A DNA stretch of 64,000 nt, taken from contig DAOTUD010000127.1 in the NCBI GenBank assembly GCA_034437275.1, positions 56,687-120,686 of the forward strand, written 5' to 3'. A program made the translations under genes and the position numbers. Below the pieces are notes generated by a model. That model worked only from the letters and a program-made list of their open reading frames with translations. It did no database searches and was not told the DNA's origin. Positions 18,198 through 28,358 of the stretch are shown piece by piece. The stretch's first letter is position 1, and each line of letters starts with the position of its first letter. Source of the DNA: TC-15 sp034437275 (GTDB lineage: Bacteria; Chloroflexota; Anaerolineae; Aggregatilineales; Aggregatilineaceae).

Positions 18198-18755
18198 ATG
18201 AAGCCGGATGAACAGCCTTCCCTTGCATTCCGCCGCAGTCTCCTCTTGCTGGTGGTCATGACGATCACGCTTGCCATCTCCCTCAACCGCAGCCGGTTCG
18301 CCGTCCTGGAAGAACTCGGCTATGTGGGGGCCTTTCTGGTCATGCTGCTCAGCAACGCCACCCTCATCCTCCCGGCCCCTGGCCTGATCTTCGTATTTGC
18401 CCTCGGCAGCACCCTGAATCCGCTGTGGGTCGGACTGTTCGCCGGGATCGGAGCCGCCCTCGGCGAGCTTACCGGCTACATGACCGGCTACAGTGGCCTG
18501 GCGCTGCTCGAAAACACCCCCCTCGCCCACCGCGTCGAACACTGGATGAACACCAACGGCATTTTGACCATCTTCATCCTCAGCGCCATTCCCAACCCGC
18601 TGTTTGACCTGGCCGGGATCATGGCCGGCACAGGTCGGATGCCGATCTGGAAATTCCTGAGCGCCGCCTGCTGCGGCAAATGCATCCAGGCGATATTCAT
18701 CGCCATCGCCGGTGATATGTCGCTTTCCTGGGTGGAAAAACTGCTGGTGCACTGA
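18198..18755 (+). CDS. VTT-domain membrane protein (DedA/TMEM41-like)
   Basis: A 185-residue polytopic protein with a VTT (SNARE-associated) domain. The characteristic re-entrant loop segments are 'LPAPGLIFVFALG' near residue 55 and 'AIPNPLFDLAGIMAG' near 135, the latter carrying the family's Pro-Asn/Asp core. DedA-superfamily proteins are known to move lipid carriers or phospholipids between leaflets; the substrate here is unknown. AAAGGG lies 8 bases before ATG. It directly precedes the T-box promoter. Confidence 0.85.
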   Translation: MKPDEQPSLAFRRSLLLLVVMTITLAISLNRSRFAVLEELGYVGAFLVMLLSNATLILPAPGLIFVFALGSTLNPLWVGLFAGIGAALGELTGYMTGYSGLALLENTPLAHRVEHWMNTNGILTIFILSAIPNPLFDLAGIMAGTGRMPIWKFLSAACCGKCIQAIFIAIAGDMSLSWVEKLLVH

Positions 18756-18764
18756 CAAAAACCG

Positions 18765-18793
18765 TTGACGCTGGTCTGCTACCCAGGTATACT
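18765..18793 (+). promoter_or_regulatory. sigma-70 promoter of the T-box operon
   Basis: TTGACG, 17-base spacer, TATACT. The predicted transcript start near 18800 lies just before the first T-box stem. Confidence 0.8.
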
Positions 18794-18799
18794 TTCAAG

Positions 18800-19070
18800 C
18801 ATATAACGACAATGATGGAGAGGAGTAGGCAGTCCGGCGCTGCGAGAGAGTGCGGGTCACCAGGCTGAAAGCCTGCACAGTTGTCCACTGCCGAAGGTCG
18901 CTCCTGAGTTGACACGCCGAACAGGGCATTGCCCCCACTAAGCGGGTCCGGGGACGCCCGTTAGCGCGTATGGAGTGCCCGGCCAACGAATGATGGGCCG
19001 GGAAACAAGGTGGTACCGCGGAAGATCGCGCTCTTTCGTCCTTGCAACACAGGCGAAAGGGCGTTTTTTA
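18800..19070 (+). promoter_or_regulatory. T-box leader, probably valine-specific
   Basis: A tRNA-sensing transcriptional riboswitch. The hallmark T-box 'AAGGTGGTACCGCG' is at 19007-19020. Stem I has the paired AGTA (18823-18826) and GAA (18893-18895) of the loop E motif. After GAA the loop reads GGTCG, one base longer than usual, so the specifier is either GGT (Gly) at 18896-18898 or GTC (Val) at 18897-18899. Val is favoured for three reasons: the codon is then followed by a purine; the antiterminator bulge reads TGGT, matching a discriminator A as in tRNA-Val and not the U usual in bacterial tRNA-Gly; and valS lies downstream. Uncharged tRNA should block the terminator at 19028-19069. Confidence 0.92.
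19028..19069 (+). terminator. T-box-controlled intrinsic terminator
   Basis: Stem CGCTCTTTCG / CGAAAGGGCG (one G-T pair) with a loop of about 15 bases and six T. It overlaps the antiterminator region just after the T-box sequence, as expected for a premature-termination switch. Confidence 0.88.
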
Positions 19071-19087
19071 TGGTTACCGGGAGGACG

Positions 19088-19855
19088 ATGACTGACTACA
19101 ACGATACATCGCAGTTTTATGACGCATTTGCCGAAGACTACCATCTCTGGTATCGCGATTGGGACTCAGAACTCGAACGCGAAGGGCTGAATTTGCGGCG
19201 CTATCTCCGCAGTCACGCCGTGCAAACCGTGCTGGATGCATCGTGCGGCCCCGGCACCCAGGCCATCGCGCTGGCCCGGCTGGGCTATACCGTCACTGCC
19301 GCCGACCCCAGCGCCGGTATCCTGGCCCGTGCCCGGCAAAACGCCGCCGATTACGACGTGGTCGACAACATCACGTTCGTGCAGTCGGACTTCCAAAACC
19401 TGCACAAGCAGGTGGAGGGACCATTCGACGCTGTGATCACCAAAGGCGACTCGATCTCACACCTGCTGCGCGATGACCAGATCGAAGAAACGCTGCTGAT
19501 CTTTTACGAACTGCTGCGGCCCGGCGGCCTGATCCTGATCGGGATGCGCGACTTCGAGCCGCTGCTCGAAGATCGCCCGCGCTTCTGGCCCGGACGGATG
19601 CACGACGACCCCAACGAGCAGATCATCACCTTCGATGTCTGGGACTGGGACGACGGGCCGCCCGTGACCGTCACCTTCAACAGCTTCATTGTGCGCGGCA
19701 GCGGCGATTCCTACCGCGTCACCAAGCACCCGGTGGTATTCCGGGCGCTGACAGCGGAAGAAGTCGAAGTCGTGATATCAGAGGTCGGCTTTGAGAATTT
19801 CCAGGCCCAGCGCGATCGCTGGGAACTACTGATATCCGCCACCAAACCGGAATGA
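19088..19855 (+). CDS. class I SAM-dependent methyltransferase, glycine N-methyltransferase-like
   Basis: A 255-residue methyltransferase. SAM motif I reads 'VLDASCGPGTQAIALA' near residues 48-63, motif II 'VTAADPS' near 71, and 'NITFVQSDF' near 97. The beginning, 'FYDAFAEDYHLWY', resembles glycine/sarcosine N-methyltransferases; the acceptor is not certain. ATG 19088 is preferred because GGGAGG lies 6 bases upstream and a longer frame would start inside the T-box. It is the first gene after the valine T-box, so its expression should rise with uncharged tRNA-Val. The 160 bases between it and valS hold only short hairpins and no clear promoter. Confidence 0.85.
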   Translation: MTDYNDTSQFYDAFAEDYHLWYRDWDSELEREGLNLRRYLRSHAVQTVLDASCGPGTQAIALARLGYTVTAADPSAGILARARQNAADYDVVDNITFVQSDFQNLHKQVEGPFDAVITKGDSISHLLRDDQIEETLLIFYELLRPGGLILIGMRDFEPLLEDRPRFWPGRMHDDPNEQIITFDVWDWDDGPPVTVTFNSFIVRGSGDSYRVTKHPVVFRALTAEEVEVVISEVGFENFQAQRDRWELLISATKPE

Positions 19856-20015
19856 GCCGGACGGGTGTGGCGTGTATGGAAAAGAGGTGAGCCCTCGTGT
19901 CAGTTGTATATGATGGTCCCGACAAACCCGGCGTATACCGGCCTTCGCTTATGCTCGGGGATCACCCTTCCCCGGCGCTGGATCGCTATTCTTGCATTTT
20001 CATGACGAGGAAACC

Positions 20016-22655
<2,640 letters not shown>

Positions 22656-22683
22656 GTCGTACACGCTGGCTGGCATAGCAAAA

Positions 22684-22711
22684 GGCGGGCATCGTCGCAA
22701 TGATGCCCGCC
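22684..22711. terminator. bidirectional terminator between valS and the HEAT genes
   Basis: Perfect 10-bp stem GGCGGGCATC / GATGCCCGCC with an 8-base loop. On the minus strand it is followed by TTTTGC, ending the HEAT-gene transcript; on the plus strand the T content is low. Confidence 0.75.
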
Positions 22712-22736
22712 TATGCTTTGCGCACTAACTTTTCCT

Positions 22737-22985
22737 TCACGAAGACGGCGACTGCCCGTCCTCGTGATCTTCCTCTTGCATTTTCTTGAACAGGACCAGC
22801 CCCGCCTTTTGGGCCGCCTTGCGCACGGTAGGCACCGGGTCTTCCCGAAACAGCTTTTCCAGCGCCTCGTAGGCTTGTGTGGCCTCCAACAGAGCGAGTT
22901 CTTCGATTGACTTGATCCGCACCTCTGGATTTTTGTCTTTCAACCGCGACAGGTGGTAAGTAATCATACGATCTGTTGCCGACAT
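22737..22985 (-). CDS. HEAT-repeat protein 1 (82 residues)
   Basis: A small all-helical protein. Residues 8-70 are a pair of HEAT-like repeats: a 'LKDKNPEVRIKSIEELALL' first helix pair and a 'DPVPTVRKAAQKAG' second. The same roughly 60-residue unit occurs in the two genes upstream in this operon, so the three are paralogues. HEAT repeats form protein-binding surfaces; the partner is unknown. AAGGA lies about 9 bases before ATG, and the gap to the previous gene is 12 bases. Confidence 0.75.
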   Translation of the reverse strand: MSATDRMITYHLSRLKDKNPEVRIKSIEELALLEATQAYEALEKLFREDPVPTVRKAAQKAGLVLFKKMQEEDHEDGQSPSS

Positions 22986-22997
22986 AATCTTTTTTCC

Positions 22998-23315
22998 TTA
23001 TTTTCTACGCTTTTTGCGCGATTTCCTGGCCTGCGCCTTTGCCAGAATCTCGGCGGCCTGACGGCGCTCCTGTTCGGATGCGCCGCTTGGTTCCAACGCC
23101 TGCCGGATTGCGCCATAATAAATCGCTTTGCCCGCCATCTGCGCCAACCCGCGCAGCGCCGGATCAGGGTCGGTGGCAAAAACGTCCGCCAACCCGGGCA
23201 GCGCCGCTGTATCGCCTAGCAACTCTAACTCTTTGATGCTCTCCGCCCGCACATCCGGGTCAGGATCACGTAACCGCTCCAGCCAGATCGCCAAAGCCGC
23301 ATTTGCATCACTCAT
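22998..23315 (-). CDS. HEAT-repeat protein 2 (105 residues)
   Basis: A 105-residue HEAT-like protein. Residues 10-70 carry 'LRDPDPDVRAESIKELELLG' and 'DPDPALRGLAQMAGKAI', the same unit as its neighbours. The C-terminal 30 residues form a very basic tail ending in a run of Lys/Arg, which could bind nucleic acid or acidic protein (inference). The start at 23315 is decided by AGGAG 10 bases upstream and overlaps the end of the preceding gene by 8 bases. Confidence 0.75.
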   Translation of the reverse strand: MSDANAALAIWLERLRDPDPDVRAESIKELELLGDTAALPGLADVFATDPDPALRGLAQMAGKAIYYGAIRQALEPSGASEQERRQAAEILAKAQARKSRKKRRK

Positions 23316-23757
23316 CAGGATCGTCTCCTGGCGCAGACAGTGCCGGGAGATCGTCTGCCACATCCGGCTGCTCTGCCTGTTCCTCGTGCATCGCCTCGGC
23401 CAGCTTACGGTTATAGGTCACTTCCGCCGCATACTGCCGGGCTTTGACGTTGCGCGCCCCGCTGATCTCGAACTCAAAACTGGCCAGGAAGCGCCGCTGA
23501 TTCTCAGGCGAAAATGGCCGTTCAAACATCTCCTCAAGCGCCTGCTGCGTCGAATGGCCGCGTTTTTTCGCCGCATAGATCAAGCGCCCGGCCCAATCCG
23601 CCACTTCGCGCACCCCTGGTTCCGGATCGTGCTTGTAAATCCACCGGATCGCAGGCAGCGCGCGCGTTTCCTCCACCATCGCCAGCACACGCAGCACGGA
23701 CACGCGCACGCGCGGATCGGGATCGCGCAGCTGCTCCGCCAGGCTGTTAATATCCAT
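23308..23757 (-). CDS. HEAT-repeat protein 3 (149 residues)
   Basis: First gene of the three-gene HEAT operon. Residues 5-65 hold the shared HEAT unit ('LRDPDPRVRVSVLRVLAMV', 'HDPEPGVREVADWAGRLI'). Residues 70-149 are an additional helical and acidic tail not found in the other two. ATG 23757 has GAGAGGGTGG upstream; in-frame starts at 23817 and 23784 are less well supported. The downstream gene overlaps by 8 bases. Confidence 0.72.
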   Translation of the reverse strand: MDINSLAEQLRDPDPRVRVSVLRVLAMVEETRALPAIRWIYKHDPEPGVREVADWAGRLIYAAKKRGHSTQQALEEMFERPFSPENQRRFLASFEFEISGARNVKARQYAAEVTYNRKLAEAMHEEQAEQPDVADDLPALSAPGDDPDE

Positions 23758-23991
23758 TGGCCACCCTCTCAGCCGTTTCGTCATGCCATCTTTTGTAGTC
23801 TGTCCTGAGTATATCAAAGTCCCTGCCCCCCATGCCAGGGGACAAACTTACCAAAATGCGCCGCTGTCGCTGCTGAATGATCAGACATGGCGCGGGCAGG
23901 CTGGCTGTCATATACTTCAATTGATCCGGTCGAACGGTAGCCGGAGCGTGTATTATGTACCGGAATGTAGATGCACCAGGAGAAAACGTCC

Positions 23992-24972
23992 GTGATTGAG
24001 CAAGCTGTCATCCTGGCCGCCGGGCAGGGTTCCCGCCTCGGCAAATTGACCAAAGACCGGCCCAAGTCGATGCTGCCCGTGTTGGGCAAGCCAATGGTGG
24101 TCCGTATCATGGACCGCCTGCGCGAAGCCGGCATTCACCGCTTTGTGGTGGTCGTCGGTGAACACGAGGGGGCCGTCGCCGCCTATTTGAGCAGTTCATG
24201 GTATCCCAACATGGACCTCAAATTCTCATTACAGACGGTCCCCACCGGCACCGTCGACGCCTTGCTGCTCGCCACGCCCTACATTGACGGTCCATTCCTA
24301 CTGACGGCGGTCGACAACCTGACGTCGCCGGAACATATCGAAAATTTGATATCGCGCTTCAACGCCGCCGACGACACCATCGCCACCCTCAGCTTGCTGT
24401 CCGCCACGCCCGACGAAATCCGGCGCTCCTCCGGCGTGCGCATCGAGGGCGAGCGCATCACCGCCATTGAGGAAAAACCCGCCGATCCCCAGGGCGCATG
24501 GGCTTCGATCATGCTGTATGCCTTCGACAAGCGCTTCCTGGAATACCTGCCCCAGGTACGCACCTCGCCACGCGGGGAACGCGAAATCGTCAGCGCCATC
24601 CAGGCTAGCATTGACGATGGTCATCTGGTCACGTATGCCCAGACGGACTGGCGGCTTCATCTGTCCACCGAACTGGACTTATTAGCCATCAATCGTCATT
24701 TTTTGCAAGAAGGGCGCGATACGCATATCCTTAGCGAACTTCCAGGCTCAGTCCACATCACCCCGCCGGTGCGCATCGATCCGCAAGTGAGCGTAGGCCA
24801 ATCGGCGCACATCGGGCCAGACGTCTATCTAGAATCGGGCACCACCGTCGGACAAGGGGCTGCCCTGGAAAACACCGTCGTGTTGAGCGGAACTACAATT
24901 TCCGCACGCGCGCGGAGTTTCGGGCAGATTATCGCCCCCGATGTGTGTCTATCAGAACCGCAAGAAGCATAG
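23992..24972 (+). CDS. sugar nucleotidyltransferase with left-handed beta-helix tail
   Basis: A 326-residue NTP_transferase protein. 'VILAAGQGSRLGKLT' near residues 5-19 is the nucleotide-binding signature, 'RPKSMLPVLGKPM' follows, and 'LLTAVDNLTS' (about 105) supplies the metal-binding Asp. Residues 245-320 show hexapeptide-repeat spacing (GxxxxI/V...), as in GlmU/RmlA-like enzymes with a left-handed beta-helix. It should activate a sugar phosphate to NDP-sugar; the sugar is unknown. GTG 23992 is preferred to the ATG at 23971 because AGGAG lies 9 bases before the GTG and inside the longer version. The rhodanese gene follows after 12 bases. Confidence 0.82.
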   Translation: MIEQAVILAAGQGSRLGKLTKDRPKSMLPVLGKPMVVRIMDRLREAGIHRFVVVVGEHEGAVAAYLSSSWYPNMDLKFSLQTVPTGTVDALLLATPYIDGPFLLTAVDNLTSPEHIENLISRFNAADDTIATLSLLSATPDEIRRSSGVRIEGERITAIEEKPADPQGAWASIMLYAFDKRFLEYLPQVRTSPRGEREIVSAIQASIDDGHLVTYAQTDWRLHLSTELDLLAINRHFLQEGRDTHILSELPGSVHITPPVRIDPQVSVGQSAHIGPDVYLESGTTVGQGAALENTVVLSGTTISARARSFGQIIAPDVCLSEPQEA

Positions 24973-24984
24973 GAGAGCAGCACC

Positions 24985-25407
24985 ATGATCAAACACCGTA
25001 CTTTCGTCATCCTGCTGATGCTACTCGTTATTGTTCCGTTCGCCGTGACGGCCTGTGGCGAAGAAGACGAGAGCAACTCCGCTGAACTGGAGTATGTCTC
25101 CCCCCGGGCCGCCTACGAGCAGTCCGTCCAGGACGACAACGCCATTCTGGTCGATGTCCGCACGCCCCAGGAATGGGTTGACATCTCCCCCCCCGCCGAC
25201 GCCTTACTCATCACCTGGGACGGCAAAAACCTGGACACGGCCCAACTGCCCGAAGACGCGAACATCTACCTGGTGTGCAACAGCGGCAATCGCAGCGCAG
25301 ATGCAGGTAACCGTCTGATCGAACTGGGCTACGACAGCGTCTACAGCGTCGAGGGTGGCATCCAGGTCTGGCCGAGCGATCTGCCCCGCCAGTTCTATAC
25401 CCCCTGA
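24985..25407 (+). CDS. rhodanese-domain lipoprotein
   Basis: A 140-residue lipoprotein. A hydrophobic signal ends in lipobox 'VTAC' (Cys 24), so the mature protein should be lipid-anchored outside the membrane. Residues 35-135 are a rhodanese domain with 'ILVDVRTPQEW' and the active-site loop 'CNSGNRSADA' (Cys near 100). Extracytoplasmic rhodaneses handle persulfide sulfur or act in redox stress. AGGAG precedes the ATG. It appears co-transcribed with the nucleotidyltransferase, and a strong terminator follows. Confidence 0.88.
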   Translation: MIKHRTFVILLMLLVIVPFAVTACGEEDESNSAELEYVSPRAAYEQSVQDDNAILVDVRTPQEWVDISPPADALLITWDGKNLDTAQLPEDANIYLVCNSGNRSADAGNRLIELGYDSVYSVEGGIQVWPSDLPRQFYTP

Positions 25408-25431
25408 GCACCAGCCCTTCACCAACCACAA

Positions 25432-25463
25432 CAGGCGGCTCCGTGTGGACCGCCTGTTTTTGG
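25432..25463 (+). terminator. terminator of the nucleotidyltransferase-rhodanese unit
   Basis: Stem ACAGGCGG / CCGCCTGT with a loop of about 10 bases followed by TTTTTGG. Confidence 0.85.
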
Positions 25464-25486
25464 TTATCGCTTATGCGATTGTCCGG

Positions 25487-25711
25487 CTAACGCTGACCGT
25501 GCGCCCGGTGTTGTGCCAGAAAAGCGTTGAGTTCAGCCACGACACCATCCGGGTCAGGAATATCCTTCTGCGCCATCAGTTCGCCGAGTGTCCCCCAATA
25601 GACGTCGCCGCATACCACACACAAAATATGACGCTCGGCCAGAAAGCGGATCGCGGCGGGGTATTCCTCCACCAGTTCTTCCACCGGGATATCACGGGTT
25701 ATGGTGACCAT
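25487..25711 (-). CDS. DUF1858-like small protein
   Basis: A 74-residue protein resembling DUF1858, small domains often found with redox or sulfur proteins. It shows 'VEELVEEYPAAIRFLAERHI' near residues 10-29 and a close Cys pair 'CVVC' near 31-34. Its gene starts 8 bases after the glutaredoxin gene, so the two are probably one transcript. Function is unknown; the CxxC and neighbour suggest thiol chemistry, which is inference. Confidence 0.72.
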   Translation of the reverse strand: MVTITRDIPVEELVEEYPAAIRFLAERHILCVVCGDVYWGTLGELMAQKDIPDPDGVVAELNAFLAQHRAHGQR

Positions 25712-25719
25712 ACGGTTGC

Positions 25720-25983
25720 CTACAAGCCTAACAAGCGATCCACTTTGGCGCGGTTAAAGCCGACCACGATCCGCCCCCCGACATCAATCACCGGGACGCC
25801 CTGCTGGCCACTACGGCGCACCATATCGCGCGCCGCTGTCTGGTCGCGGCTCACATCCACGTCACGAAAGCGGATGCCACGTTCACGGAAGTACTGCTTG
25901 GCATGATTGCAGTGGGAGCAAGTCGGTGTCGTGAAGATGATCACGCGTTTTTGCTTTTTCTGTCGGTCGTTTTTCTTGGCCAT
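25720..25983 (-). CDS. glutaredoxin-like protein
   Basis: An 87-residue glutaredoxin/thioredoxin-fold protein. Active site 'TPTCSHC' near residues 19-25, cis-Pro loop 'GVPVIDVGG' near 60 and 'VVGFN' near 70 are all present. A lysine-rich N-terminal stretch precedes the fold. ATG 25983 is chosen because GAGGAG lies 6 bases upstream. It should reduce disulfides or carry thiol groups in the cytoplasm. Confidence 0.88.
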   Translation of the reverse strand: MAKKNDRQKKQKRVIIFTTPTCSHCNHAKQYFRERGIRFRDVDVSRDQTAARDMVRRSGQQGVPVIDVGGRIVVGFNRAKVDRLLGL

Positions 25984-26078
25984 AGACTCCTCGATTGTCA
26001 ACAAAACAGCACAAATTGATGCTCTTTGATGTTATCCGTTTCGTTTAGATGCGATTCGTCGCCAAAGGTTACATCGAA

Positions 26079-26366
26079 TTAGTCAGAATCCGCTTTGTAA
26101 TAGGGGCGCAGGTCCAGCACCTTGAACAACCGCGCGCGGACCGCGCTGGGCAGTTCTGGCTCGGGCAGTTGATGGTACAGCGCGATCGTCTTGGAAAGCG
26201 TATTAACCACGATGCGGCAGTTTTCGCACGATTCCATGTGCGTTTCCAACTCGTCGCACAGCTCCTCGTCCAGCACACCATCGACATAATCCGACAGGCT
26301 GTTCAAATAGCGGCGACAGGTATCTGAGTCATGGTCATGATTGTGATGCTGATGCTCTGTAGTCAT
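26079..26366 (-). CDS. zinc-finger anti-sigma factor
   Basis: A 95-residue putative anti-sigma factor. The N-terminus is His/Asp-rich, then a ZAS-type zinc motif reads 'HMESCENC' (HxxxCxxC) near residues 43-50, with an upstream helix as in zf-HC2 proteins. There is no membrane segment, so it is a soluble, probably redox- or zinc-responsive type. It starts 8 bases after the ECF sigma gene, the usual order for a sigma/anti-sigma pair. ATG 26366 is preferred to the adjacent GTG. Confidence 0.85.
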   Translation of the reverse strand: MTTEHQHHNHDHDSDTCRRYLNSLSDYVDGVLDEELCDELETHMESCENCRIVVNTLSKTIALYHQLPEPELPSAVRARLFKVLDLRPYYKADSD

Positions 26367-26374
26367 CACGCTGC

Positions 26375-26980
26375 CTACTCCGTTTCCGTAATCGTCATCC
26401 CACGCGACGAAAAGTACAGGCTGAGGCGCTCGCGCAGCTTGAGCCGCGCCCGCATCAACCGGCTTTTCACCGCCGATATCGAAAGGTCCAGGGCGTTCGC
26501 CGTCTCACTGGTCGACAGCCCCTCAATATCGCGCAAGATAAACACGCTGCGCAACGTGACTGGCAGGTCATCCACCGCCCGCATCATCTCCTCGCGTGCT
26601 TCGTCGCGCAGCAGCATATCTTCGGGCAAACAGCAGAAGTCAAACAACTGTCGCGGAACCAGATCGCCGTCATCCTGTTCGATTGGCTCGTCGACCGAGA
26701 CTTTCACCGGTTCTTTACGCCGCAGCCGCATCAAGGCTGCGTTCGACACGATGCGATACAACCACGTGCTCAGACTGGATCGCCCTTCAAACTTATCGAT
26801 AGCCTTAAAGGCGCTCAAGAAGGCCTCTTGCAGCACATCTTCGGCGTCGGCTTCGTTGCCCATCATGCGCAGCGCCAGGCGGTAGACGTGGCTGGCGTGC
26901 TCTTCGACTAGCTCAGCATATGCCGCCTGGTCCCCAGCTTGCAGCCGGGCCACCAGGGCAGCCTCATCGGTTTTGGACAT
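26375..26980 (-). CDS. ECF-type RNA polymerase sigma factor
   Basis: A 201-residue ECF sigma factor. Region 2 spans about 20-90 ('DAEDVLQEAFLSAFKAI', 'LSTWLYRIVSNAALMRLRR') and region 4 about 130-185 ('LPVTLRSVFILRDIEGLSTSETA', 'SAVKSRLMRARLKLRE'). A linker of about 35 residues contains a Cys pair ('FCC'). It should direct polymerase to a stress regulon and be held by the adjacent anti-sigma. The site before ATG 26980 (AAGAG) is weak, and an in-frame GTG at 26986 is possible. An inverted repeat lies in its leader. Confidence 0.92.
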   Translation of the reverse strand: MSKTDEAALVARLQAGDQAAYAELVEEHASHVYRLALRMMGNEADAEDVLQEAFLSAFKAIDKFEGRSSLSTWLYRIVSNAALMRLRRKEPVKVSVDEPIEQDDGDLVPRQLFDFCCLPEDMLLRDEAREEMMRAVDDLPVTLRSVFILRDIEGLSTSETANALDLSISAVKSRLMRARLKLRERLSLYFSSRGMTITETE

Positions 26981-26990
26981 AAGCACTCTT

Positions 26991-27037
26991 AGGGTTGCAT
27001 TAGCCGATACAACATGGGTTAATGATAACGCAACCCT
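26991..27037. repeat. inverted repeat upstream of the ECF sigma gene
   Basis: AGGGTTGC at 26991-26998 and its exact complement GCAACCCT at 27030-27037, separated by 31 bases, immediately before the sigma gene. It could be an operator or a leader hairpin. Confidence 0.5.
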
Positions 27038-27165
27038 TCAGCGCCCGTCCACTTAGTTAGATGCGTATCAGAAACCGCAGGTTGCATACAACGATTGCGG
27101 GCTGCCAGGCATCAGAAAAATTGTTAGGATTATGCTATATCGGCCACATGGAAAGGACATACCCT

Positions 27166-27597
27166 ATGGGCGAAAAAAAGAGTACACGTGTCGTTCTGCG
27201 CGACAAGATGATCTTCACCGGCTACAACACCGGCTACAGCATCCCCCTGGACGCGGCGAAGCAGCATGGGGGGCACGATGCCGGCATCAGCCCGATGTCG
27301 CTCATGCTCACGTCGCTGGGCGGCTGCACCGGCATGGATGTGATCAGCATCCTGCGCAAAAAACGCCAGGACGTGACCGGCCTGGAAGTGCAGGTCGAAG
27401 GCGTTCGCGGCGACGAGCACCCGAAGGTTTACACCGATATCACAGTGCATTTTGTCGTGACCGGCCACGACATCGACCCGGCAGCCGTCGAACGCGCGAT
27501 CGAACTCTCGCGCGATAAATACTGCGGTGCGGCAGCCACCCTGCGCCACACCGCCCAGATGACATATTCGCACGAAATCATCGAAGCGAAAGAGTAG
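27166..27597 (+). CDS. OsmC family protein
   Basis: A 143-residue OsmC/Ohr-superfamily protein, the thiol-dependent peroxidase fold. It shows 'SPMSLMLTSLGGCTGMDV' near residues 43-60 with the first peroxidatic Cys position, and 'LSRDKYCGAAATLRHTA' near 118-134 with the second Cys. This layout is the YhfA-like subgroup. ATG 27166 is chosen because AAAGGAC lies 9 bases upstream; longer in-frame starts lack a site. The HD gene follows after 4 bases. It is divergent from the ECF sigma gene. Confidence 0.88.
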   Translation: MGEKKSTRVVLRDKMIFTGYNTGYSIPLDAAKQHGGHDAGISPMSLMLTSLGGCTGMDVISILRKKRQDVTGLEVQVEGVRGDEHPKVYTDITVHFVVTGHDIDPAAVERAIELSRDKYCGAAATLRHTAQMTYSHEIIEAKE

Positions 27598-27601
27598 TGT
27601 T

Positions 27602-28189
27602 ATGAACCGCGAAGAAGCCTGGCAGCTCGTCACCGAATGGACCGCATCCGAGAGCCTGCGCCATCACATGCTGGCCGTTGAAGCCGCCATGCGCGCCTAT
27701 GCCCGACACTTTGGCGCAGACGAAGAAAAATGGGGCCTGGTCGGCCTGATCCACGACTTCGACTATGAAAAACACCCCGACATGACCGCCGGTGATGGGC
27801 ACCCCCTCACCGGCATCCGCGTGCTGCGCGAAAAAGGCGTCGACGAAGAGATCGTCCACGCCGTTGCCGCCCACGCCTCCGCGCGCACCGGAGTTCAGCC
27901 GGAAAACCAGATGGAGAAGACGTTGGTCGCCGTCGACGAACTGACCGGTCTGCTGACCGCCGTCGCGCTCGTGCGCCCCACCAAAGACATCCGCGATATC
28001 ACCAAGATCAAATCCGTCCGCAAGAAGTGGAAAGATCGCAGCTTTGCCGCAGCAGTGAGCCGCGAGGAGATCGAACACGCCGCCGAAGAACTGGGCGTTG
28101 ATCTCTGGCAAGAGCACATCCCCCGCGTGCTGGAAGCTATGCAGGCCATCGCGCCCGAACTCGGCCTGGCTGGCGACGAAGCAGAATAA
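27602..28189 (+). CDS. HD-domain protein
   Basis: A 195-residue HD-superfamily protein. 'HHMLAVEAAMRAYARHFG' near residues 21-38 supplies the first His, 'GLIHDFDYEKH' near 48-58 the HD pair, and 'HAVAAHAS' near 87 a later His, so the metal site looks complete. Related proteins are annotated as HDIG metal-dependent phosphohydrolases; the substrate is unknown. It starts 4 bases after the OsmC gene and is probably co-transcribed. Confidence 0.85.
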   Translation: MNREEAWQLVTEWTASESLRHHMLAVEAAMRAYARHFGADEEKWGLVGLIHDFDYEKHPDMTAGDGHPLTGIRVLREKGVDEEIVHAVAAHASARTGVQPENQMEKTLVAVDELTGLLTAVALVRPTKDIRDITKIKSVRKKWKDRSFAAAVSREEIEHAAEELGVDLWQEHIPRVLEAMQAIAPELGLAGDEAE

Positions 28190-28201
28190 CCCACCACACC
28201 T

Positions 28202-28233
28202 CACATGGGACAATGTACAGATTGTCCCATGTG
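28202..28233 (+). terminator. strong hairpin after the OsmC-HD operon
   Basis: Perfect 13-bp stem with a 6-base loop, beginning 12 bases after the HD-gene stop. No T run follows, so it may act as a transcript-end stabiliser or a rho-assisted terminator. Confidence 0.6.
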
Positions 28234-28277
28234 GTGCCTCACCCACACCCGATCGCACCCAAAAATCAAAAATCTTC

Positions 28278-28307
28278 TTGCCTTACAGGCCGTGTCCGCG
28301 TTATCAT
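28278..28307 (+). promoter_or_regulatory. possible promoter of secD-secF
   Basis: TTGCCT, 18-base spacer, TATCAT, about 50 bases before the secD start. Confidence 0.45.
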
Positions 28308-28358
28308 GGCTAGGTTTTGATGGTGGCTTACTAGATTGCCATTTGAGAGGATAGAACT

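Noticed and set aside
19856..20015. Second T-box or independent promoter before valS
   Set aside because: Only short GC hairpins are visible; no T-box sequence and no well-spaced -35/-10 pair.
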